NCBI GenBank assembly: GCA_002503545.1
Contig: DARY01000023.1
Span: forward strand, 1-11,255
Source of the DNA: Candidatus Methanomethylophilus sp. UBA78
GTDB lineage: Archaea > Thermoplasmatota > Thermoplasmata > Methanomassiliicoccales > Methanomethylophilaceae
Reading direction: 5' to 3'
DNA length: 11,255 nt
In this document: positions 1 through 5,416 of the stretch, piece after piece
Position numbering within the stretch: position 1 is the first letter of the stretch
How the letters are laid out: each line of letters starts with the position of its first letter
Program-made: the position numbers and the translations under genes
Notes under the pieces: generated by a model
Seen by the model: only the letters and a program-made list of their open reading frames with translations
Databases searched by the model: none
Told to the model about the DNA's origin: nothing

Positions 1-837
1 TACGTCGGCGGATCGCTCACGGTCGAGTTGGAAGACGAGATCGTCCTGACCGATCCGGAAAACAACGTGACTGTTTCAGTCACCAATTCCGGAGATGGAG
101 TCACGGTCCATACCGAACTGGGAACGGAAGTCACCACCGTCAACGGCGAGACCAAGGCGACCGTGTCCGAGGAGGCGATAAACGCAGCGTTGGATAAGAT
201 CAAGGAAGCCGTCAACATGCTGGGCGCCGAAGGTTCCTCGATAACCAACGAGGTCCTCATATCCGTGGATGCGGACTCCAGTGAGACTGTCTCCATCGAA
301 TTGCCCGCAGCATCGCTGAAGGCACTGTCCGAGGGAGGTGCAACGGTCAAGATCGCCTCGGCCCTGGGAGAAATCGTCATAGACCAGAAGGCAGCTGCTG
401 CCATGGCCGGTACTTCCGGCGGCAAGGCGGAGATATCGATCGGGAAGGTTTCCTCCGAAGACCTCACCGAGGCCCAGAGAGCCAAGGTGGGCGACGCGCT
501 CGTCATCTCCCTGTCCGCGAAGACCGGAGACGGAGATGTCCACGACCTGCTCGGCGGTTCTGCCACCATCACGCTGAACTACACTCCGACGGATGGCGAG
601 GACATGTCCAAGAAGACGATTTACTTCATCGACGACAACGGCAACACCCACATGCGCAAGACCACCTACGAGAACGGTAAGCTAACGTTCGAGACTGGAA
701 CGTTCTCGATATACTATCTCGGAGACAGGGTGGACGGCGAGGACAGCGATGTGCTGCTCTACCTGTTCATCATAGTGGACCTGCTCATCGCCCTGGGAAT
801 CCTTGTGGGCTTCAACTACTCCAGGAGGAAGGCCTGA
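1..837 (+). CDS. C-terminal part of a membrane-anchored surface/adhesin-like protein (5' truncated)
   Basis: The reading frame is open from the first base, so the gene starts upstream; 278 residues are visible. The TTG at 28 is just a codon inside the frame. The visible part is rich in Thr, Val, Ser and Gly with short beta-type stretches, then has a Y-T-P-x-x-G-E-D segment, a hydrophilic YFIDDNGN turn and a TFETGTFSIYYLG segment. This order (beta-rich module, 'YTP..GED', 'IYFIDDNGN', 'F.T..FS.Y') resembles a module I recognise from large cell-surface proteins of gut Firmicutes, often next to S-layer homology domains. A hydrophobic helix at about visible residues 251-271 followed by NYSRRKA gives a C-terminal membrane anchor with a positive cytoplasmic tail, so the body should face outside. 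The ligand or role is not evident. A T-rich terminator follows 54 bases later. Surface location is well supported; adhesin function is inference. Confidence 0.75.
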   Translation, partial: YVGGSLTVELEDEIVLTDPENNVTVSVTNSGDGVTVHTELGTEVTTVNGETKATVSEEAINAALDKIKEAVNMLGAEGSSITNEVLISVDADSSETVSIELPAASLKALSEGGATVKIASALGEIVIDQKAAAAMAGTSGGKAEISIGKVSSEDLTEAQRAKVGDALVISLSAKTGDGDVHDLLGGSATITLNYTPTDGEDMSKKTIYFIDDNGNTHMRKTTYENGKLTFETGTFSIYYLGDRVDGEDSDVLLYLFIIVDLLIALGILVGFNYSRRKA

Positions 838-851
838 AGCCCTCAGGGATT

Positions 852-897
852 AAACCTCTTCCAAACCTCTTCCAAACCCTTTAAGTTTGCTTTTTTC
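852..897 (+). terminator. pyrimidine-rich tract and T6 run ending the surface-protein transcript
   Basis: Fifteen bases past the TGA, an 11-bp unit AAACCTCTTCC occurs twice in tandem (852-862, 863-873), followed by a degenerate third copy beginning AAACCC (874-884). A TTTAAGTTTGC stretch and then six Ts (891-896) come next. Archaeal termination mostly uses U-rich tracts without a strong hairpin, and I see no strong hairpin here. The location after a plus-strand gene fits a terminator; the function is inferred. Confidence 0.5.
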
Positions 898-916
898 GAC
901 CGTTCCAGCCTCGGAG

Positions 917-925
917 TTTTATTTT
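917..925 (+). promoter_or_regulatory. orphan TATA-like box with a TGTGCCAG site just downstream
   Basis: TTTTATTTT at 917-925 has the composition of an archaeal TATA box and would place transcription start near 947-949. No recognisable gene follows on the plus strand. The only open frame, at 1040-1228, runs antisense into thpR. A TGTGCCAG element (931-938) lies between the box and the predicted start, where archaeal repressors often bind. It could be a promoter for a small RNA, or simply AT-rich intergenic sequence. Confidence 0.25.
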
Positions 926-929
926 CATA

Positions 930-1073
930 ATGTGCCAGTGCCGAAAAGCGGTTGTCGAAACACAATCTTTACCTGGATGGTGTAAGACGATCTCCGAAAA
1001 AGGTTCTGGCACAGTTGGTGACGCATAAGGGAGCATCGCATGGATCAAATGGAAAAATCGTATGCTGGCACAT
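930..1073. repeat. TGTGCCAG repeat cluster 1 (three copies)
   Basis: ATGTGCCAG occurs at 930-938. Its reverse complement occurs as CTGGCACA at 1006-1013 and as CTGGCACAT at 1065-1073. The first and last copies form a 9-bp inverted repeat spanning 144 bases; the first and second form an 8-bp inverted repeat spanning 83 bases. No target-site duplication flanks either span, so a MITE is not supported. The same element recurs three times at 5314-5394. Presence and positions are direct observation; function is unknown. Confidence 0.7.
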
Positions 1074-1157
1074 CATCCGGGGAACAAACGCATCCGTGTC
1101 GGCGGGTTCTAGAAGGCTGTGATGAATCGGTCCCAGGACCTCCGGTCCGCAGAGGAT

Positions 1158-1709
1158 TCATCGGTGCAGCTCGCAGACCTTCAATATCGTGTGAGAGGCT
1201 CCTTCCGGGGACAGGTCGCTCCTCATGACGAGGACCGCAGGGCAGATGAACGAGGCGAATTCCGTCGCGGAGTAGTTGCGCATGATCCTCGAGAGGTCGG
1301 GCCTGCCTTCGATTCTGGCCACCGTGACGTGCGGTTTGAAAGGTTTGGGATCGAACGGGATGCCCTCCGCTCCGAGCCTCCTGCCCAGGTCGTCGGATAT
1401 CCTTGTCAGCGGGAGGTCCGTCTCCACCCCGGTCCAGACGATCCTCGGTGCCCTCTGGTTGGGGAATGCGCCCACTCCCCTCAGCGTAATCCTGCCGCCG
1501 GATATGCCGGCTATGGATTCCGAGACGCATCCGCCTATGGCGTCGATGCTCTCCTCCGGTACGTCCCCTATGAACTTCAGGGTTATGTGCATCTGCTTCG
1601 AAGGGGACGGCTTCACCCCCCGCACTCCTTTCAAATCCCTCATGAGCGGGTCGAGTCCCGATGTATTGGGTACCGGTATGGAAACGAATACCCTTACGGT
1701 CACGCTCAT
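1158..1709 (-). CDS. thpR: RNA 2',3'-cyclic phosphodiesterase / 2'-5' RNA ligase family (ThpR)
   Basis: This 183-residue protein is the normal size for the family. It has the two defining HxTx motifs of the 2H phosphoesterase superfamily, H41-I-T43 and H127-V-T129, plus the conserved RAPRIVWTGV strand (about 87-96) before the second motif. Family members hydrolyse 2',3'-cyclic phosphates on RNA ends to 2'-phosphates and can join 2'-5' linked tRNA half-molecules in vitro; the cellular substrate in archaea is uncertain. It acts in the cytoplasm. It is the last gene of the minus-strand cluster, and its ATG overlaps the TGA of the Sel1 gene as ATGA, so translation is probably coupled. A GTG two codons in (1703) has AAGGA at a better spacing (6 nt) and is an alternative start. 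Confidence 0.92.
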   Translation of the reverse strand: MSVTVRVFVSIPVPNTSGLDPLMRDLKGVRGVKPSPSKQMHITLKFIGDVPEESIDAIGGCVSESIAGISGGRITLRGVGAFPNQRAPRIVWTGVETDLPLTRISDDLGRRLGAEGIPFDPKPFKPHVTVARIEGRPDLSRIMRNYSATEFASFICPAVLVMRSDLSPEGASHTILKVCELHR

Positions 1710-3478
1710 TCCTTCTTCTCGAGTGCGGCGAGGGCCCTCTTGGCCGCTTCGTTCCCCGCCGCGGCTGCTTTACTGTACCATTTGCTGGCGGATGCGATGT
1801 CCCTGTTCATGCCGATGCCGTCCTCGTAATACCTGCCCACGATGTACATGGATTGGGGATTGCCCTTCTCCGCATCCCTGACGAACATCTCGAACGGACT
1901 CTCCTCCCTCCTCGCATTCTCGGCGACGTTCATGGCCTGCAGGATCTTCTTGGACAGGGTGTGTCCCTGGGCGGCCGCCTTCTCGTACCATCCGACGGCC
2001 TTCGCATCGTCCTTGGGCACTCCGCGTCCGTTGTGGTAGATGTCGCCCATGTAGTACTGGCAGAACAGGTTACCCTCCTCCGCCCCCTTCTCGAACCATC
2101 TGCGGGCCTCGGCGTAATCCTCCGCGACGCCGTTGGCGTGGTAGTAGCTCTCCCCGACGTACAGCTGCGATTTGATGTAGCCCCTCTCGGCGAGGTCCAT
2201 GTGGAGCCGGAAGGCCTTCGCGAGGTCCTTCTCCACCCCCCTGCCCTGGGCGTAGCAGTTGGCGACGATGTACATCGATTTCATGTACCCGTCTTCCGCC
2301 GCCATGCTGCACAGGCGGAACCCCCTCGCCTCGTCCCTCCTGACCCCGTTGCCGGATATGAGGTCGGATCCCGCCAGGTGGCAGCCCTGCGTGTTGCCGT
2401 GGACGGCCGAACGGAGGTAGTACCTGAACGCCATGGAGGCGTCCTTGGCGACGCCGTTGCCCTGGGAGTAGCATTCCCCCGTCGTCAGTTCGGCGAACGG
2501 GTTCCCCAGGTCGGCGGCGGTCCTGAACCACCCGAAGGCCTTCGCCGGGTCCTTCTTCACGAGTCTGCCCTTGGAGTAGAGCTGTCCCAGCATGATCATG
2601 GCGTCCACGGATCCCCTCTCCGCGGCGGAGACGAGGAGTTTGAGACCCCTCTCGGTGTCGCGGTTGACACCCACGCCGCCCATGAGGCATCTGGCCATCC
2701 CGTAGTCGGCCTCGACGCAGCCCACGGTCTGGGCGACCAGGTACCAGCTGTAGGCCATGTTGGCGTCCTTCGCCACCCCTACGCCGTCCATGTAGCATCT
2801 CCCGACCTCGTACTGTCCCAGAGGAATCTTCCTGTCCGCCACGGCGGAGTAGGCGGTGAACGCGGCCTTCGTGTCCTTCGCCACCCCGACCCCGTGCTCC
2901 AGGCACCAGGCGTACTTGAGGGAGGCGCGTATGTTACCTTTGGATGCGACCTCCGCGAGCATGGTCGCACCGGCGGCTCTGTCGCGGGCCGTGCCGGTGC
3001 CCCTTATGACGCAGAGGGCCTTCTGGCAGGCCCCGTCCAGGTTGCCGGCGTCCGCGGCCATGCAGAACATCCCGTATGCCTTGGCGTCGTCCAGCTCCGT
3101 CCCTATGGCGAGGTCGTAGCACATGCCGGTCACGTACATGCCGGCGGCGGACCCGGACTCCGCTTTGCCGCGGGCGTACTCGAATATGTTCCCGTCGGAG
3201 GGACCGTCGGAGCGGAACAGCCTGTTGGCCACGGCGCCCTTGGCCGGGACGTACCCGTTCGTGGCGGCGTACATCGTCCAGAAGAGGGACTCCCTGTCGT
3301 TCCTCTCCACGCCCGCACCCATCCCGTACTGCTGTCCCACCATGTAGGCGGCGGCGGGATGCCCCGTCTCCGCCGCCTCGGCGTACAGGCGGAAGGCCTC
3401 CTCCGCCCTGCCCTCCTTGGCCAGTTCCTGGGCCTGTCTGAAAGCGGTCTCCGCGTCTGATGCTGCTTCGGTCGGCAT
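1706..3478 (-). CDS. Sel1-repeat (SLR) protein, about 12 repeats
   Basis: This 590-residue cytoplasmic-type protein has no signal peptide or membrane helix and is made almost wholly of Sel1-like repeats, a TPR relative with a 36-residue period. The repeat signature (G-x-G-V-x-K-D followed by A-x-x-W/Y-Y and A-A-x-x-G-N) recurs near residues 196, 232, 268, 304, 340, 376, 412, 448 and 484, exactly 36 apart; more diverged copies lie at 40-180. The last copy, near 554, is offset by a linker at about 508-540. Such solenoids act as protein-binding scaffolds; the partner is unknown. The chosen ATG (3478) has GGAG 8 nt upstream. An in-frame ATG at 3520 overlaps the TGA of the preceding gene as ATGA and would add 14 residues, but has no well-spaced Shine-Dalgarno. 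The 3' end overlaps thpR as ATGA. In-frame sequence upstream of 3520 is only a shadow of the PEBP gene. Confidence 0.9.
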   Translation of the reverse strand: MPTEAASDAETAFRQAQELAKEGRAEEAFRLYAEAAETGHPAAAYMVGQQYGMGAGVERNDRESLFWTMYAATNGYVPAKGAVANRLFRSDGPSDGNIFEYARGKAESGSAAGMYVTGMCYDLAIGTELDDAKAYGMFCMAADAGNLDGACQKALCVIRGTGTARDRAAGATMLAEVASKGNIRASLKYAWCLEHGVGVAKDTKAAFTAYSAVADRKIPLGQYEVGRCYMDGVGVAKDANMAYSWYLVAQTVGCVEADYGMARCLMGGVGVNRDTERGLKLLVSAAERGSVDAMIMLGQLYSKGRLVKKDPAKAFGWFRTAADLGNPFAELTTGECYSQGNGVAKDASMAFRYYLRSAVHGNTQGCHLAGSDLISGNGVRRDEARGFRLCSMAAEDGYMKSMYIVANCYAQGRGVEKDLAKAFRLHMDLAERGYIKSQLYVGESYYHANGVAEDYAEARRWFEKGAEEGNLFCQYYMGDIYHNGRGVPKDDAKAVGWYEKAAAQGHTLSKKILQAMNVAENARREESPFEMFVRDAEKGNPQSMYIVGRYYEDGIGMNRDIASASKWYSKAAAAGNEAAKRALAALEKKE

Positions 3479-3516
3479 ACCATCATCTCCGGTACTTACG
3501 GTCGGGGCCGGACGCC

Positions 3517-4014
3517 TCATTCCTTCGGGGAGTAGACTCCCTTGAGGGTTGCTTTCGCGAGTATGTGCCCCTTCGAAACCCTGTTGAGGTCCTCGAGGGT
3601 GAATCCGCTCTTCAGGGCCGGCTCGAAGTCGAGGGCCATGACCGTCAGGACGTACTCGTGCGGTCTGTCCGGAGGGGCGGGTCCGCCGTAGGCGCTGGCG
3701 CCCTTCCTGTCGGTCCCGCGGTCCATCCAGCTGTTGGCCCCCTGGATCAGTCCGGCGTCCAGGCGGGACGCGTCCTCCTCCAGATGGTTCTTCTTGAGCC
3801 CGGCGACCAGCCAGTGCACCCATCTGAAGCCGCACGGGGGTACCGAGTCGGGGTCGTCGAAGACGATCGCGTAGGATGCCGTACCTGCGGGGGCCTCCGA
3901 GATCTTCAGGGGGAACGACAGCGCCGGCATGCCGCCGGCTCCGAATTCAGTTCCCTTGGACCCGTACTTGTCTGCGATCTTGCCGTCAGCGAAGGCGACG
4001 CTCTCGACTATCAT
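3517..4014 (-). CDS. YbhB/YbcL family PEBP-like protein
   Basis: This 165-residue protein belongs to the phosphatidylethanolamine-binding protein family (bacterial/archaeal YbhB type). It shows the DDPD motif (53-56), HWLVAGL (67-73) and YGGPAPPDRPHEY (109-121), which together line the anion-binding pocket in this family. No signal peptide is seen, so it is cytoplasmic. The biochemical role of prokaryotic members is poorly defined; they are often labelled Raf kinase inhibitor-like by homology only. I start it at the ATG at 4014 rather than 4032: the family aligns with M followed by an aspartate-glycine about nine residues later (D10-G11 here), GGAG precedes 4014, and the TATA-like TTTATTATTA at 4037-4046 lies 27 nt before 4014 but too close to 4032. 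The Sel1 gene follows after 38 bases. Confidence 0.9.
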   Translation of the reverse strand: MIVESVAFADGKIADKYGSKGTEFGAGGMPALSFPLKISEAPAGTASYAIVFDDPDSVPPCGFRWVHWLVAGLKKNHLEEDASRLDAGLIQGANSWMDRGTDRKGASAYGGPAPPDRPHEYVLTVMALDFEPALKSGFTLEDLNRVSKGHILAKATLKGVYSPKE

Positions 4015-4036
4015 GATTCTCCGATATGCCATCGCC

Positions 4037-4047
4037 TAATAATAAAG
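4037..4047 (-). promoter_or_regulatory. TATA-like promoter for the PEBP-like gene
   Basis: Read on the minus strand, the 45-base gap after the small membrane-protein gene contains CTTTATTATTA. Its centre is about 27 nt upstream of the ATG at 4014, the spacing of an archaeal leaderless promoter. This suggests the PEBP-Sel1-thpR genes can be transcribed separately from the membrane-protein gene. Confidence 0.45.
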
Positions 4048-4077
4048 TGTCCCGAACGGAAGGCGCCGGGACGCCCC

Positions 4078-4368
4078 TCACGGCCCCAGAGCCGCATCCG
4101 CCGCCGCATCGATCCTCCTGTTCCTCACGTACAGGCACATGTCCACGGCGACCAGGGCTATGTCGAGGATGTAGAAGGCGAGGACGTAGTTGATCTGATC
4201 GTTCACGATCTTGTTGGCGACGCCGAACAGGTATCCGACCACCACTATGGCCTCGAAGACTATGCTCTTGCCCTTAGCCGTGCGCGACGTGTAGGAACGC
4301 GCTATGTTGAAGGGCCATGAGGCGGCGAAGCAGAGAAGCATCAGAACCTCGAAGACGGAATAGATCAT
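4078..4368 (-). CDS. small three-helix membrane protein, PQ-loop/SemiSWEET-like
   Basis: This 96-residue protein has three hydrophobic segments at about residues 4-22, 36-55 and 61-80, and a basic tail (YVRNRRID). The segment SWPFNIARSYTSRTAKGKS (17-35) has the P-x-x-x-x-x-Y-x-S-x-x-x-x-G-x-S pattern of PQ-loop proteins, where a proline kink in helix 1 is followed by a short polar loop. Size and three-helix layout match half-transporters of the SemiSWEET type, which dimerise; the substrate cannot be told from sequence and transport is an inference. The ATG at 4368 has GGAG 7 nt upstream. A weak TATA-like TTTTTAGG lies at 4401-4408 on the minus strand. The gene is divergent from the TPR-like gene at 4463. 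Confidence 0.75.
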   Translation of the reverse strand: MIYSVFEVLMLLCFAASWPFNIARSYTSRTAKGKSIVFEAIVVVGYLFGVANKIVNDQINYVLAFYILDIALVAVDMCLYVRNRRIDAAADAALGP

Positions 4369-4430
4369 CCTGTCACTCCGGAGGGGGCTATGCCGAACAT
4401 CCTAAAAACCTTACCAGGCCGTCAGCGACT

Positions 4431-4438
4431 TTTATTAA
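4431..4438 (+). promoter_or_regulatory. TATA box of the TPR-like gene (leaderless type)
   Basis: TTTATTAA at 4431-4438 is centred about 28 nt before the ATG at 4463, and no Shine-Dalgarno is found between. This spacing predicts transcription start at or next to the ATG and decides that start over the GTG at 4457. Confidence 0.5.
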
Positions 4439-4462
4439 TGGAAGCGGGCATAGTCCGTGGCG

Positions 4463-5296
4463 ATGGACAACAACGAGGCCTTCCAGGCCATCAGACAGAA
4501 CATACGCGACGAGAAGAACGACGTCGCCTCCATACAGATCATGGACCTCGCCTCCAAGAACCAGGACGACCCCATGATCCTCCTCACCTGCTGCTCCATG
4601 CTCAGGACCATCGGCAACGACAGGGACTTCCCGGGGGTGCTCTCGGTCCTCATGTCCCACATACCCGCGGACGAGAAATCCAGGTACGATGTGGCCACGG
4701 GGCTCATCGGCCTCGGGTGCCTGAGGGAGGCCGGTTCCGTCCTCGAGGACCTCGGGGACAGCGACCGCGTCCTCCGTGCGCGCGCCGCCGTGATGCACGG
4801 CAACGGCAGGGACGAGGAGGCCCTCGCCGCGCTGGGGAAGATGGAGAAGCTCGATGAGATAGACCGCGTGCTGAAGGTGCAGGTGCTCGGATCCATGGGG
4901 AGGCACGGCGAGGCCATCTCCGAGGCCGAGGACATCCTGAAGGGGAGCGGATCCTACCGCGCCGGGAGATGCTACATCTCCGCCCTGATCCTCGCCGACC
5001 GCGACAAGGATGCCGCCAGGTACGCCAAGGACAGGATGAAGTCCAAGGATGCGGACGGGTACGCCCTCATGGCGTACTACCAGTGGCTCAACGGCAACTC
5101 GACCGCCTCCGGGGCCTTCTCGTCGAAGGCGCTCAAGCTGGACGGGCGCCACATCGGGGCGCTGGAGACCATCGGCTACAGCTTCTGCGACAAGGGGACC
5201 TACTGGGAGGCCAAGGTGGCCGCGGGGGCGATCAACGAGATCGAACCGGGCAACCCGGCCGTCTTCAGGATTCTCGCCATGTGCAGGAACCAGTGA
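4463..5296 (+). CDS. soluble helical-repeat (TPR-like) protein
   Basis: The 277-residue product is predicted to be almost all alpha-helical, with repeated A-x-x-x-L/A pairs typical of TPR solenoids, for example LASKNQDDPMILLTCCSML (about 26-45), GRDEEALAALGKM (111-123), GRHGEAISEAEDIL (140-153), and a best-formed C-terminal unit GAFSSKALKLDGRHIGALET. It has no signal peptide or membrane helix, so it is cytoplasmic. TPR folds bind other proteins; no catalytic motif is visible and I do not recognise a specific family. It stands alone on the plus strand between two minus-strand units and is followed by a hairpin/T-rich terminator. It shares a divergent promoter region with the cluster that encodes the Sel1-repeat protein, another TPR relative. 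Confidence 0.75.
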   Translation: MDNNEAFQAIRQNIRDEKNDVASIQIMDLASKNQDDPMILLTCCSMLRTIGNDRDFPGVLSVLMSHIPADEKSRYDVATGLIGLGCLREAGSVLEDLGDSDRVLRARAAVMHGNGRDEEALAALGKMEKLDEIDRVLKVQVLGSMGRHGEAISEAEDILKGSGSYRAGRCYISALILADRDKDAARYAKDRMKSKDADGYALMAYYQWLNGNSTASGAFSSKALKLDGRHIGALETIGYSFCDKGTYWEAKVAAGAINEIEPGNPAVFRILAMCRNQ

Positions 5297-5313
5297 GAGC
5301 CGCCGCAAAACAT

Positions 5314-5360
5314 CTGGCACATACCGATCCGGTCATGTGCCAGACATAATCTTTGTTTTC
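5314..5360 (+). terminator. hairpin plus T-rich tract after the TPR-like gene
   Basis: The arms CTGGCACAT-ACCG (5314-5326) and CGGT-C-ATGTGCCAG (5331-5343, with one unpaired C at 5334... or its neighbour) can pair over about 12-13 bp around a very short loop. A T-rich stretch, ATCTTTGTTTTC (5349-5360), follows. It begins 18 bases past the TGA. It could work as an intrinsic-like terminator on the plus strand. The inverted arms are also the TGTGCCAG element, so another role is possible. Confidence 0.5.
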
Positions 5361-5399
5361 ACAGGGGCCGGTCCGAAGGATACGCATGTGCCAGACATG
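5314..5399. repeat. TGTGCCAG repeat cluster 2 (three copies)
   Basis: CTGGCACAT at 5314-5322 is an inverted copy; ATGTGCCAG occurs at 5335-5343 and 5386-5394. The last two share a longer 14-bp core, CATGTGCCAGACAT, at 5334-5347 and 5385-5398, with starts 51 bases apart. CCGATCCGG sits inside the first inverted pair and again just after the third copy. The same 8-mer is found three times at 930-1073 and was not found by eye inside any gene of the window. Confidence 0.75.
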
Positions 5400-5414
5400 C
5401 GGATTCCCGATCCG
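5383..5414 (-). terminator. two adjacent short hairpins just past the trkH stop
   Basis: CGCATGT (5383-5389) and ACATGCG (5395-5401) form 7-bp arms around the 5-nt loop GCCAG. CGGAT (5400-5404) and ATCCG (5410-5414) form 5-bp arms around TCCCG. They share an edge, so only one may fold fully at a time. On the minus strand they follow the trkH TGA within 3-34 nt. No T-run follows directly, so this may stabilise or process the 3' end rather than terminate. Confidence 0.35.
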
Positions 5415-5416
5415 GC

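Larger units (their letters stand above)
838..1157. other. convergent intergenic region with repeats and an orphan promoter-like box
   Basis: These 320 bases separate the ends of the plus-strand surface-protein gene and the minus-strand thpR gene. They hold the pyrimidine tandem repeat and T-run (852-897), a TATA-like TTTTATTTT box (917-925), three TGTGCCAG elements (931-938 forward; 1006-1013 and 1065-1072 reversed), an A5 run at 1053-1057 that reads as T5 on the minus strand and could end the thpR transcript, and a small inverted repeat GGTCC-CA-GGACC (1129-1140) just past the thpR stop. No convincing protein gene or tRNA was found. Confidence 0.6.
5297..5416. other. convergent intergenic region with three TGTGCCAG elements and hairpins
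   Basis: These 120 bases separate the ends of the TPR-like gene and trkH. They contain three TGTGCCAG elements, a duplicated 9-mer CCGATCCGG (5324-5332 and 5407-5415) and several inverted repeats. No open frame of note or RNA gene is seen. Confidence 0.6.

Noticed and set aside
930..1013. A small transposable element (MITE) with TGTGCCAG terminal repeats
   Set aside because: No target-site duplication flanks 931-1013 or 930-1073, and the order of copies is reversed in the second cluster.
1040..1228. 62-codon plus-strand frame with ATG and GGGAG 6 nt upstream
   Set aside because: Its second half is antisense to the thpR 3' end and its composition (Arg, Pro, Ser, Gly rich) looks like a shadow frame; no motif. 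Kept only as a possibility under the orphan-promoter finding.
1661..3460. 599-codon plus-strand frame antisense to the Sel1 gene
   Set aside because: Long only because the GC-rich Sel1 repeats lack stops in that frame. It is Gly/Val/His/Arg-rich with no domain, while the minus strand gives perfect 36-residue Sel1 periodicity.
5314..5399. CRISPR-like array
   Set aside because: Only three short copies in mixed orientation, unequal spacing, no cas genes nearby.
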